DNA from: an archaeon
GTDB lineage: Archaea > Asgardarchaeota > Heimdallarchaeia > Heimdallarchaeales > Kariarchaeaceae
DNA length: 46,817 nucleotides
Assembly: GCA_024280435.1 (NCBI GenBank)
Contig: JAJRQD010000110.1
Span: 1-46,817, forward strand
Direction: 5' to 3'
Shown: positions 9,951 through 17,630 of the stretch, piece after piece
Position numbering within the stretch: position 1 is the stretch's first letter
Layout of the letters: each line of letters begins with the position of its first letter
Notes under the pieces: model-generated
Told to the model about the DNA's origin: nothing
Database searches by the model: none
The model's input: the letters and a program-made list of their open reading frames with translations, nothing else
Program-made: the position numbers and the translations under genes

Positions 9951-10511
9951 TCAATCCACTACTTCTGTCACCCATTTTAGTACTTCTGGAATTCTACTGC
10001 CGAATTTGGCAGAAATCATCTCAATACCAAGTGCCTTGATATTTATTTTTGATAATGGATAATGATCTTTGAATTCCTGTGCTTTCATAGGATTATTATC
10101 CTCCAGATCCTGTTTGTTAAGAAGTATAATCACCTTGTTATCCTCATCTAGCAGATCACAGAATTTACTGAATTGCTCTATATGTGCTTCTAATAATTCT
10201 GCATTGTTCTCTTTGGTAACAACTGCATCAACTAGGTAGAATATTATATCAGATGAGCTTACCACTATATCCCAAAATATTTCCTGATATAGCTCTTGAC
10301 CGCCGGTATCATATACTTTGAAATTGATATTCTGAAATGTAAATCCTTTCTCACGATATTCAAAACCAAGTGTTGTACGGGGAGATTTCACCTGTTCCTC
10401 ACCCGTCTCTAGATATCGTATCAATGTTGTTTTCCCTGACTTACTGGGTCCCAGTACACCTATTTTCAATTCTCTGTTTTTTGAGCCAAGTATTCTGTTA
10501 AGTATATCCAT
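9951..10511 (-). CDS. Arf/Ras-superfamily small GTPase
   Basis: This 186-residue protein is a complete small GTPase. P-loop GPSKSGKTT is at 21-29, switch I threonines at 46-47 (RTTLGF), switch II DTGGQE at 68-73, base-specificity NKQD at 132-135, and SAK at 167-169. The TLGF and DTGGQ pair is the Arf/Arl/SRbeta signature; Ras and Rab have DTAGQ. Asgard archaea are known to carry many such GTPases. The N-terminus has a short helix (MDILNRILGSKN) that could be an Arf-like amphipathic helix, but there is no glycine at position 2 for myristoylation. No C-terminal prenylation motif is present. It is transcribed toward the ABC-2 operon and away from the HTH/Rossmann gene. Confidence 0.92.
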   Translation of the reverse strand: MDILNRILGSKNRELKIGVLGPSKSGKTTLIRYLETGEEQVKSPRTTLGFEYREKGFTFQNINFKVYDTGGQELYQEIFWDIVVSSSDIIFYLVDAVVTKENNAELLEAHIEQFSKFCDLLDEDNKVIILLNKQDLEDNNPMKAQEFKDHYPLSKINIKALGIEMISAKFGSRIPEVLKWVTEVVD

Positions 10512-10693
10512 AAATATATTGAGATTTTATATTTATGGTATAATAATCATAAGTATGTGAAATTAGCAACTGATTAATTTTCAGATAAAATAAATCGAAA
10601 AATCGATCTATTTCAAAAATAAAATGATCAATATGATAGATTTGGCACACATATATATAAATGATAGATTTGCTTCAAAACTATTGATATTCA

Positions 10694-11620
10694 TTGTCTA
10701 ATTTCAATATTGAAGCAAGTCCAGAAGTTCAATTTATTGATATTTTTGATCTATCGATAATAGAGATGGCTACTTTGAGCCACTTGATAACATTATCTAA
10801 GAAAATACTACGATATGATCTTTATAAAGAAATCAATGGATTACTCTCTCCCCACAAAAAATTATCAACCTCCAGTTTTTATAACAGTTTACAGAAACTT
10901 GAGAAAAAAAAATATATCAAGTTTGAAAAAATTGATAATAAAGATCCCAAATCATTGGCAGTTCATAAAACTGCATTAACTGAGAAAGTACTGGGATATA
11001 TGTTCTATTATTTCACACAGTATCAGATTAAATCTCCAAAGGTGAAAGCAGCAAAATCATTGACAATTATTCAACAACTTTGTAAGAGAAATAGTTTCAA
11101 CAATGTGATGATTATTGATCCCGAGACACAGGGTTCCACTAAACTGATTGCTTCAATAATTCCATCTGCTGTGGAAACTGTGAAAGCAATAGGTAAAATT
11201 AGCAGGAGTGTATATTTACTCTCTACAAGGGAGCTATACGATTATTATCTTAATCAGAGTGTTGATAAAGTAATATCAGGTGGAGAAGAAGGATCAGTTG
11301 ATAAATTTGATTTGATCATCTTTCCACTTTATAATCGTAATTTTGAGTATAATAGTATTGATCATAAAGAGATACTTATTGAGATAAAGCGTTTATTAAG
11401 TGCAGATGGTAGTTTAATTATACTACATCTGGAGAAACTAGATGATGGTGGTAACTATATTATCAAGCATTTCATAGATTCCCTCTCAAAATCAGGCTAT
11501 TTTGATCCCATAGATGGTGATTATTTCAAATACCAGTTAGAGAAACTGAAATTCAAAGAAGTACGTAAACAGTTGCAAGATGGTGTTAATTATATCGTTG
11601 CAAAATCAGGAAACAATTGA
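10694..11620 (+). CDS. Winged-helix protein fused to a Rossmann-like (methyltransferase-like) domain
   Basis: The product is 308 residues and starts at a TTG codon. Residues about 22-95 look like a PadR/MarR-type winged helix (YDLYKEINGLL, SSFYNSLQKLEKKKYIKFEK), with the wing near 75-90. The remainder resembles a class I methyltransferase fold: NVMIIDPE at about 137, KFDLIIFPLYN at about 207 in the position of motif IV, and an LLSADGSLIILHLEKL segment near 235 matching the strand that follows in such enzymes. The usual glycine-rich SAM loop is not visible, so enzymatic activity is doubtful. It could be a ligand-sensing regulator. It converges on the membrane RING gene, ending one base from its stop. 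Confidence 0.6.
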   Translation: MSNFNIEASPEVQFIDIFDLSIIEMATLSHLITLSKKILRYDLYKEINGLLSPHKKLSTSSFYNSLQKLEKKKYIKFEKIDNKDPKSLAVHKTALTEKVLGYMFYYFTQYQIKSPKVKAAKSLTIIQQLCKRNSFNNVMIIDPETQGSTKLIASIIPSAVETVKAIGKISRSVYLLSTRELYDYYLNQSVDKVISGGEEGSVDKFDLIIFPLYNRNFEYNSIDHKEILIEIKRLLSADGSLIILHLEKLDDGGNYIIKHFIDSLSKSGYFDPIDGDYFKYQLEKLKFKEVRKQLQDGVNYIVAKSGNN

Positions 11621-11621
11621 A

Positions 11622-12842
11622 TTATAATTTACCTATCATTTTAGCATAATCTTTCTCATTTACTCTCAATCGCTTATTTAGTTTACCTTTCATATCCTTG
11701 GCACATCTGGGGCAATGTGATGATTGAAATAGCCATTGGTTCAATTCTTCCTCGTGTGCAGGGTATTTACAAAGAGGGCAGAGTGTGACTGTCATCATAC
11801 TTTTGCTCTCAAATTCTGTATAGCAGATCATACACTTCAAATCATCTTTGGATACATTTCCAGAGGGTAGCAGGTTCTGATCCAATTTAGCCCTTCTTTT
11901 TACTGCTTTTGGCTTGGTCACAATCTCAATTCCATCACTGACAGCAGCTACATTTCTTGGTTTACTTACCTTATTATTTTTAGATTTAGCAGTTTTTGAG
12001 GATGTTTTTTTATTCCCTGAGACCGTGGGCACAGCTCTGGTCTTCTTCTCCTTTTTCTTCTTCCTGCTAGTGGTGGGAACTGTTCTGTATCCACTTGATG
12101 GAGCTGTTGATATACTTCTTCTTTTCTTTCTCTCGCCTCTCTGCGATGGTCTGCTTGGAGTGATAGTCCTCTGTCTTGGAGGTGTGTAGTCTGATCTTCT
12201 TGATGGTGATCTACTAAGACTGTTGATATACTGTCTTCTTGCAGTATCATCGTATTCAGACTTGAACATTGGTCTGATCAGATATGCAATCACCTGTATA
12301 AAATACATAAGTAGTATTAAAACTGAGTTTAATCCGATAAATTCGATCTCAATTGCAATAATAATAATTATCACAATAGTCAAAGTATTGAAGAAAAGAG
12401 GAAATTTAACTGGACCATGTAATTTTCTCTTCAGCACAAATCCTGTGTATCTTTTCTGATAATACCTTGCAGTTAACATAATTGACAGTGCTGATAATGG
12501 TATAACCAGTAGAGACACAGCAGATATATTGAATTGTAAACTACCTCTGGATTCAAATAATTGGAACATAAAGCCATAGGATGATAATATCTGTGCAACT
12601 ATGATATTAATATATGGAATTATCAGGAACTGAGAGCTGGCTATGACTGCATTGTTCTGCCTGTAATATATCCACTCTGATAACAGATGTAGATAACTGT
12701 TCAGAAGGAGTGTAAGCATAACAATTGATCGTGAGAAATATTCATCATCAACAACATACCATTCGAGTAATGCGGTCACAATTCCTGTAATGGTTATTGC
12801 TATATGAATTTCCTTTCTCATCAATTTAGTTTCACATTCCAT
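11622..12842 (-). CDS. Membrane protein with C-terminal RING-like zinc finger (candidate ubiquitin E3 ligase)
   Basis: The 406-residue protein has about six hydrophobic segments in residues 10-190, then a very basic Ser/Arg/Lys-rich linker (about 195-320), then a cysteine-rich domain: C337-x2-C340, C355-x2-C358, H363 and C377-x2-C380, with EELNQWL between H363 and the last pair. The pattern CxxC...CPLC...H..EL..WL...CPRC is like RING and related treble-clef fingers, though only seven candidate ligands are plain, so an eighth (for example H376) must be assumed. It is the last gene of the E2 > JAMM operon, 21 bases after the JAMM stop. Small RING proteins are known partners of archaeal E1/E2/Rpn11 clusters; here the finger is attached to a membrane anchor. 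Ligase activity is inference. Confidence 0.75.
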   Translation of the reverse strand: MECETKLMRKEIHIAITITGIVTALLEWYVVDDEYFSRSIVMLTLLLNSYLHLLSEWIYYRQNNAVIASSQFLIIPYINIIVAQILSSYGFMFQLFESRGSLQFNISAVSLLVIPLSALSIMLTARYYQKRYTGFVLKRKLHGPVKFPLFFNTLTIVIIIIIAIEIEFIGLNSVLILLMYFIQVIAYLIRPMFKSEYDDTARRQYINSLSRSPSRRSDYTPPRQRTITPSRPSQRGERKKRRSISTAPSSGYRTVPTTSRKKKKEKKTRAVPTVSGNKKTSSKTAKSKNNKVSKPRNVAAVSDGIEIVTKPKAVKRRAKLDQNLLPSGNVSKDDLKCMICYTEFESKSMMTVTLCPLCKYPAHEEELNQWLFQSSHCPRCAKDMKGKLNKRLRVNEKDYAKMIGKL

Positions 12843-12863
12843 AAAGAATAACTTTTCTATTGC

Positions 12864-13607
12864 CTAGTACTCGAAGTACTGTTGTTTTTTACCTTTTAAT
12901 GCAGGTTGGATCAGCCTTAATGTCTCATATGCTGCACCTGGTATCATCCCCTCAACCTCTGTTGATAATTCAGTATAAGACTGTCGTAACTGTGCAGATG
13001 GTTTATCAGATATATTTCTGAATACTGCATATCCATAGTCTGTAGAGCTAATCTCAGTGGGATCAATCACAATTGCAATTGATTTACCCCAGAGCCCCTG
13101 ATATCTTGCCTGTGTCTCATAATCATCAATTGATAAAAAGTTACCATAGCTTGGATGAGAATGATACCATCCCACAATATAAGTCTGAGTGCCAGTGATC
13201 TTGCTCACAATATCTGTGAATGATCTTGACTCCATAATTGAAACTGATACTGCATCTCCATGACCAACGGGCCATACATCTGTGATCACAATCTGCTCAA
13301 GTGGTGTATTCTCATTTATCACATACCCTGTAAGCAATCCGATTACCTCTACCCATTTTTTGGGCTTTATATCTTTATTTGCATATTTTTTGGCATGCAG
13401 TGCCATCTTGAGGTATGCCTGAGAATGTAATTTGACAAGTACTCTGTCATTTTCTGTGTGCAGGTCAGTATCATCCAATTCCAGGCTGTTATCCTTCTCA
13501 TGAGATGATACATTCATATCAGTATCTCCCACCAGGACAGATAGTTTATCCTCAACAGTCTCAATACGTTTGAGTAATTTAATATAATCTTCTGGTATTT
13601 TAGACAT
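12864..13607 (-). CDS. JAMM/MPN metalloprotease, Rpn11-like deubiquitinase
   Basis: The product is 247 residues long. An N-terminal acidic coiled-coil-like tail (1-55) precedes an MPN domain with all JAMM zinc residues: E87 in EVIG, H149 and H151 in HSHP, then S159 and D162, fitting H-x-H-x7-S-x2-D exactly. VGWYHSHPSYGNFLSIDD is strongly Rpn11/Csn5-like. Family members cut the isopeptide bond at the C-terminus of ubiquitin. The ATG follows the E2 stop directly (TAAATG), so translation is coupled to E2, and the RING-like gene comes next. Its job is probably to recycle or process the modifier attached by this E1/E2 pair (inference). Confidence 0.92.
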   Translation of the reverse strand: MSKIPEDYIKLLKRIETVEDKLSVLVGDTDMNVSSHEKDNSLELDDTDLHTENDRVLVKLHSQAYLKMALHAKKYANKDIKPKKWVEVIGLLTGYVINENTPLEQIVITDVWPVGHGDAVSVSIMESRSFTDIVSKITGTQTYIVGWYHSHPSYGNFLSIDDYETQARYQGLWGKSIAIVIDPTEISSTDYGYAVFRNISDKPSAQLRQSYTELSTEVEGMIPGAAYETLRLIQPALKGKKQQYFEY

Positions 13608-14141
13608 TTAATCCCATCCCTTCTTGGCATATTTTTTGGTGATCTGCTCTGCCTTCTTCTTGAAATCTTTCTTGGATTTCATCACCTGTATTGCTGCTTT
13701 CTTGTTGAAAACATCTGATGGATTGAAAAATGCACCATCGACATTAAGCATGGCAATTATTGACTGGATAACAGTACCAATATTCTTAGAGGGGGTCCAT
13801 CCACCATTTTTTCCCACAAGTTCCTGATCTACCAGTGCTAGACAAATATTACGCTTTCCTGGATATTCTTTTGGATTGGGCCAGAAATTAGGGTGCCATA
13901 TGGGTGTGTGAAGACGCACAAATGGTGGCTTATAGGGATAATTCGGCCCATACTTCACCTCAAGTTTGTATAGCCCCTTTGCATAGGGTGTGCTTTTAGG
14001 CCCTTCGAATGTGATTGCAAGGTGTTCCACAGTTTTTTTTGCATTTCCAGGGTAGCCTTTTACCTGCTTGATGACCTTTTTTTTGTGCAATGTTTTAAGA
14101 ATTTTATAATCGTCTGCAATTCTTTTCTGTCTGATACTCAT
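13608..14141 (-). CDS. E2 ubiquitin-conjugating enzyme (UBC fold)
   Basis: This is a 177-residue UBC-fold protein. The HPN motif is at 83-85, the catalytic cysteine is C100 in NICLALV, and the following GGWTPSKNIGTVIQSIIAML and FNPSDVFNKKAA match the conserved WxP helix and the PNPxxPLNxEAA turn of true E2s. YPYKPPFVR before HPN is also typical. Between HPN and C100 there are 14 residues, whereas the usual E2 spacing is about seven, so a short loop (PKEYPGK) is inserted beside the active site. It is first in the operon E2 > JAMM > RING. The ATG has a GAGGAG ribosome-binding site and a TATA box about 35 bases upstream. Confidence 0.95.
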   Translation of the reverse strand: MSIRQKRIADDYKILKTLHKKKVIKQVKGYPGNAKKTVEHLAITFEGPKSTPYAKGLYKLEVKYGPNYPYKPPFVRLHTPIWHPNFWPNPKEYPGKRNICLALVDQELVGKNGGWTPSKNIGTVIQSIIAMLNVDGAFFNPSDVFNKKAAIQVMKSKKDFKKKAEQITKKYAKKGWD

Positions 14142-14173
14142 GTAGTCTCCTCTAACAGAAATTACAACTGAAT

Positions 14174-14183
14174 TATATATAAA
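14174..14183 (-). promoter_or_regulatory. TATA box of the E2 operon
   Basis: On the minus strand the sequence TTTATATATA lies about 35 bases upstream of the E2 ATG, the right place for an archaeal TATA box feeding a short leader. A purine-rich GAGGAG ribosome-binding site follows at 14148-14153. The shared 27-base element (14192-14218) is eight bases further upstream. Confidence 0.65.
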
Positions 14184-14191
14184 GTATTACT

Positions 14192-14218
14192 AACACACAA
14201 ATACAAAAACCCAATAAT
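14192..14218 (-). promoter_or_regulatory. Shared upstream element, copy at the E2 operon
   Basis: On the minus strand this reads ATTATTG, one variable base (G), then GTTTTTGTATTTGTGTGTT. The same 27 bases with a single difference occur upstream of E1 at 18921-18947. It ends 50 bases before the E2 ATG, next to the TATA box. Its length and conservation exceed what a BRE would need, so it is a candidate operator or activator site. Confidence 0.75.
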
Positions 14219-14248
14219 TTCACTATTTTTATCATTTCAGATATTAAT

Positions 14249-14782
14249 CTATTTTCTTCTCAAATATACTGGAATTAGCAATGCAAATGGTATTAAGCTA
14301 GTGGTCATACTGGTTTTTTCATTCTCTGTATTGTCAATAGAGCTAGCACTGGATATATCTATCTCATAGTAGAAAATCCCGGTGTACGGCTCTGCAATCG
14401 CCATGCCAAAATCAAGTTGTTCATCACCAGGGAGAGTTACCTTGCTATCATCGTTATATTTGATAATAACATCAAAGCCTATTGTTGCATCTGAAGTTTC
14501 CTCAACTGTAAAGCTAGTGGTGTATGTATTTCCATCCTTTGTCAGTATCATATAAGGTGTGTGACACAGATATTCAGGTGTCAGTTTACAATAAAATGAA
14601 TCCACACTGGTGATATTGCTACTATCCCCAAAAGTTACGCTGATTGTTACTTTACTTCCTTGATATACAGTTTGAGGACTGTAGGTGATTGATGTTATCC
14701 CATGTGGATTTGCAGATGAATTGCTAACAGAGGTCATGAATACCAATAAAATGGATAATATTACCCGTAAATTCCTGTTCAC
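14249..14782 (-). CDS. Secreted or surface-anchored protein with immunoglobulin-like fold
   Basis: The 177-residue protein begins with a signal peptide (hydrophobic 6-24, ending SNSSANP) and ends with a hydrophobic stretch plus basic cluster (SLIPFALLIPVYLRRK), the layout of a surface protein held by a C-terminal anchor. Between them, VYQGSKVTISVTFGD and FTVEETSDATIGFDVIIKYND alternate hydrophobic and polar residues as in a single beta-sandwich (Ig-like) domain with two cysteines (C65 and C73) that could pair. It lies between the AlkD-like gene and the E2 operon on the same strand, but 107 bases and a promoter separate it from E2. The function is unknown. Confidence 0.7.
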   Translation of the reverse strand: MNRNLRVILSILLVFMTSVSNSSANPHGITSITYSPQTVYQGSKVTISVTFGDSSNITSVDSFYCKLTPEYLCHTPYMILTKDGNTYTTSFTVEETSDATIGFDVIIKYNDDSKVTLPGDEQLDFGMAIAEPYTGIFYYEIDISSASSIDNTENEKTSMTTSLIPFALLIPVYLRRK

Positions 14783-14818
14783 TGAATTTTATATATTTTG
14801 AGATAGCAATAAATATTT

Positions 14819-15640
14819 CTAGGATTTTTTGTATTTAATGTACAAATCGATAATCTCTTCTATCTTATTTGTATCAAGTCTTTTGGATGCCTCTCTCAAC
14901 TCTGTCTTCGAGAAATACTGGTAATTATCCAGAAGGTAGTTGTATATCATATCTGCATGCGATTGACTAATAGTTCTCAATAACCATGGGAATGATTTTC
15001 TTACATAGTAATTCTTATCTGTTTTCAGATAGTTTATCTGTGTGATGATAAATTCTGCATTGTTATTGGTATGTTTCAGCAATGCAGTCACACAGAGCCT
15101 TCTTCTCCAGAAATTATCTGATACTCTCCATAACTGGATTGTATCTCTGATCTGATCATCAATGTTCAGATGTTTGATTACATTAATGCATAAATGATCT
15201 GAGCTTGTCCAGTGATCCACCTCATCAATCCATTTCTGATCGATATGTTTGAATAGTTGGATTGAGTTGTTTTTTATCAGCTTTCTGTATTTCTCAAGCA
15301 GGAAAAATACAAAAACTCGCATCTCTATACTTTTAGCACTCATAAACAGTTTATCCACATTAGCAATCAATTCTTCAAATTCAATATTCTTATTCTTTTT
15401 GTAAACATATGTGGCATATTTTTTCAGACTACCATTACTTATTCCCATACCATACAGAGAGGTGATATCACCTGCCAATGCAGTCTGGATAAATCTCGTC
15501 TTACTTTCTTTGTTCTGATCTGAGTTTTCAGGATTATTTATCCATTTTTGAATTATTTCCCAATTCATGAGTATAGTTATTGTTTCCCGAATTTTTATTA
15601 GCTTTCTTGTGGATGGATAAAAAAATATCTCTTTTATCAT
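14819..15640 (-). CDS. AlkD-like HEAT-repeat protein (putative DNA glycosylase)
   Basis: The product is 273 residues by the longest reading; an internal ATG at 15568 (MNWEIIQKW) would give 249 and is perhaps the better start, since the first 24 residues look unlike the family. The body is all helical. The motifs DHWTSSDHLC (about 139-148), WRVSDNFWRRRLCVTALL (about 170-187) and YYVRKSFPWLLR (about 211-222) match the DNA alkylation repair enzyme AlkD, which excises cationic alkylated bases through stacked HEAT repeats. Whether the catalytic Trp/Asp/Trp set is complete cannot be settled by eye: one Trp and a downstream Asp are present at the expected site. Confidence 0.72.
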   Translation of the reverse strand: MIKEIFFYPSTRKLIKIRETITILMNWEIIQKWINNPENSDQNKESKTRFIQTALAGDITSLYGMGISNGSLKKYATYVYKKNKNIEFEELIANVDKLFMSAKSIEMRVFVFFLLEKYRKLIKNNSIQLFKHIDQKWIDEVDHWTSSDHLCINVIKHLNIDDQIRDTIQLWRVSDNFWRRRLCVTALLKHTNNNAEFIITQINYLKTDKNYYVRKSFPWLLRTISQSHADMIYNYLLDNYQYFSKTELREASKRLDTNKIEEIIDLYIKYKKS

Positions 15641-15688
15641 TCTGCTTGAAAAAGATTAAATCATATGTGAGAATTTGCAATATATTGT

Positions 15689-16450
15689 ATGCAGGAAAGA
15701 TTGAAGGATTTACTAGGACTTACAACTAACGAGACAAAGGTATATATTGCTCTGCTATCCTCTCCACTGGCAGATCCGCTGACAATCTCACAGGATACTA
15801 AACTGGCACGAACAAGAGTGTATGAGGTTTTATCAAAGCTTATTTCAAAAAATCTAGTTGACAAAACAACTGATGGATACCGGGTAGTGCATCCACAGAC
15901 TGCAATTGAGCTGATGCAGGAAAAAATACATCTTCATACACAGAACAGAATTGATGCACTGACTGAATTGATACCTCACTTGACTGATGTGTGGAGAGAG
16001 GCAGCAATTGATGTGGTGTCCCCTGGAATTGAGATCATGTCCTATGTGGATATAGAGGCTGGCTATCTGAAAGAACTGGAGAATATACAGTGCCGAGTGT
16101 ATATAGCAGCATCTGACTCAACGGGTGGTATCAATTGGAAAAAGAGTGGAGAGCGATTGGCAAAGGCTTATAAGAAGGATCTTGATATAAAATATCTGTA
16201 TTCTGATAGTAAAATGGCTGAAAAGATGATTTTTGCATTCAAGCATTTTGTACCCTTCAGTAATTTGAATATAAAAATACGATCCAATGCAGAGTTGAAA
16301 TCATCTTTTATTCTACTGGATAATAAATTGTATATCTTTTTTATGGCAACAGATACTTTCTCCACCAAAGTACTATCTGTAAATAGTTCGGAAATGATAC
16401 AGACATTTGAGTGGATATTCTCCAGAATGTGGAAAGAGGCAATTAAATGA
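15689..16450 (+). CDS. TrmB-family transcriptional regulator
   Basis: The product is 253 residues long. An N-terminal winged helix (about 5-72: LGLTTNETKVYIALL, then LARTRVYEVLSKLISKNLV) is the classic TrmB/Sugar-specific regulator domain. A short helical linker (about 78-110) leads to a C-terminal domain with beta/alpha features (VYIAASDSTGGINW, IKYLYSDSKMAEKM), of the phospholipase D-like type found in many TrmB proteins. It is 63 bases upstream of the polytopic membrane protein on the same strand, so it may regulate that gene (inference). The start ATG has no strong ribosome-binding site, as in leaderless archaeal transcripts. Confidence 0.85.
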   Translation: MQERLKDLLGLTTNETKVYIALLSSPLADPLTISQDTKLARTRVYEVLSKLISKNLVDKTTDGYRVVHPQTAIELMQEKIHLHTQNRIDALTELIPHLTDVWREAAIDVVSPGIEIMSYVDIEAGYLKELENIQCRVYIAASDSTGGINWKKSGERLAKAYKKDLDIKYLYSDSKMAEKMIFAFKHFVPFSNLNIKIRSNAELKSSFILLDNKLYIFFMATDTFSTKVLSVNSSEMIQTFEWIFSRMWKEAIK

Positions 16451-16513
16451 TATACACTCAGTTTCGGAATTACCTGTAACATCTCTTATTATATTATAGT
16501 AAATCAATCATAT

Positions 16514-17602
16514 ATGAATTGGCAGATTATCTTTCCCATATTCACCACAAGTATATCCTTTCTGTTTTTCATTTCCGTGACAGAGCAGTATATTCGTAAA
16601 AAGAAACCACAACAATTAATGTGGTCAATATCAATGTTTCTATTCTTCATCACCGCAGGTGCTGAGGCAGTCAGTCTGATAACTGGTAATTGGAATACCA
16701 TGGTATATCGTACCTATTATCTATTTGCAGCGATCCAGGTATCATTGATGGGTGTTGGTCTTCTGTATCTGTTCACAAGAAGAAATGTGATACATGGCAG
16801 AAATGCAGCTAAGGCAGTTTTGATATTCTGGGGTATTTGGCTACTGTTCTCATCATTATTCATTGCAAGAGATCCAATATTCTATCTTGTGTATATCCCA
16901 TCTCTGATACTGATAGCCCTGTCTGTTGTTTACATATCAGTTGATATTGTTGATAGGTTAAAAAATGTGTCTAGCACCATCTGCAGCTCATGTAAAAGGG
17001 AGATGAAGGATAGTTGTGATGAATGTGAGTGGGGCAAAGTAATTGAAAGTTATCAATCATCAAAATATACCCGATTATTCCAGCGAGTATTCAAAGGTGA
17101 TAATTTCAGTCATCTCTTTCTATTAAACATTGTATTCTTATTTATGTTGATGAACCTGTATGTATGGACCTTACCATTGCAAGAGGATCTCTTGAGTACT
17201 GGAAAAGAGGTAAGCGGTATTCCATGGCAGCCTGCTGATAATCCCGATGGACCAAGGGCAATTATCAGATTATTCTCACCATTGCACACTGTACCCGGTG
17301 CTATTGCACTCATAGGTGGTGGAATATACTCATATATCACATGGCAGATGGCAATCAAGAGGAATACAGGATCATTTGAGCCAAATAAAGGAGTGTACAA
17401 TCTGTATATCGCAATTGGTGCATATGTGCTTGCACTTGGTGCCACCTTATCTGGATATGGTCTTGGTACACTCTACATCAGTGAGGTTATCTCAGTATCA
17501 TTCATGTATTTTGGTTTCCTCGAATCAGATAAGATGACATATAAAGTGTTCAAAGATCTGTTCAAATTCAGAAATAAAAAAGTTCATATCAGTGGTGACT
17601 GA
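16514..17602 (+). CDS. Polytopic membrane protein with a cytoplasmic Cys4 loop
   Basis: I do not recognise the family. The 362-residue protein has seven or more hydrophobic segments (about 5-22, 37-57, 66-86, 101-118, 123-145, 199-216, 265-285, 300-350). Between the fifth and sixth lies a hydrophilic loop with C157-x2-C160-x7-C168-x2-C171 (CSSCKREMKDSCDEC), a plausible zinc knuckle. The arrangement suggests a membrane sensor or receptor with a metal-stabilised loop. It follows the TrmB-type regulator on the same strand and converges on the E1 gene with 28 bases between them. Confidence 0.6.
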   Translation: MNWQIIFPIFTTSISFLFFISVTEQYIRKKKPQQLMWSISMFLFFITAGAEAVSLITGNWNTMVYRTYYLFAAIQVSLMGVGLLYLFTRRNVIHGRNAAKAVLIFWGIWLLFSSLFIARDPIFYLVYIPSLILIALSVVYISVDIVDRLKNVSSTICSSCKREMKDSCDECEWGKVIESYQSSKYTRLFQRVFKGDNFSHLFLLNIVFLFMLMNLYVWTLPLQEDLLSTGKEVSGIPWQPADNPDGPRAIIRLFSPLHTVPGAIALIGGGIYSYITWQMAIKRNTGSFEPNKGVYNLYIAIGAYVLALGATLSGYGLGTLYISEVISVSFMYFGFLESDKMTYKVFKDLFKFRNKKVHISGD

Positions 17603-17630
17603 TAAACAAGATATAATGATATAAAAAATT

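Noticed and set aside
11914-12189. Long open frames on the plus strand opposite the RING protein linker
   Set aside because: They arise because the linker is a low-complexity Arg/Lys/Ser stretch; their translations are runs of Leu and Phe and show no start signal.
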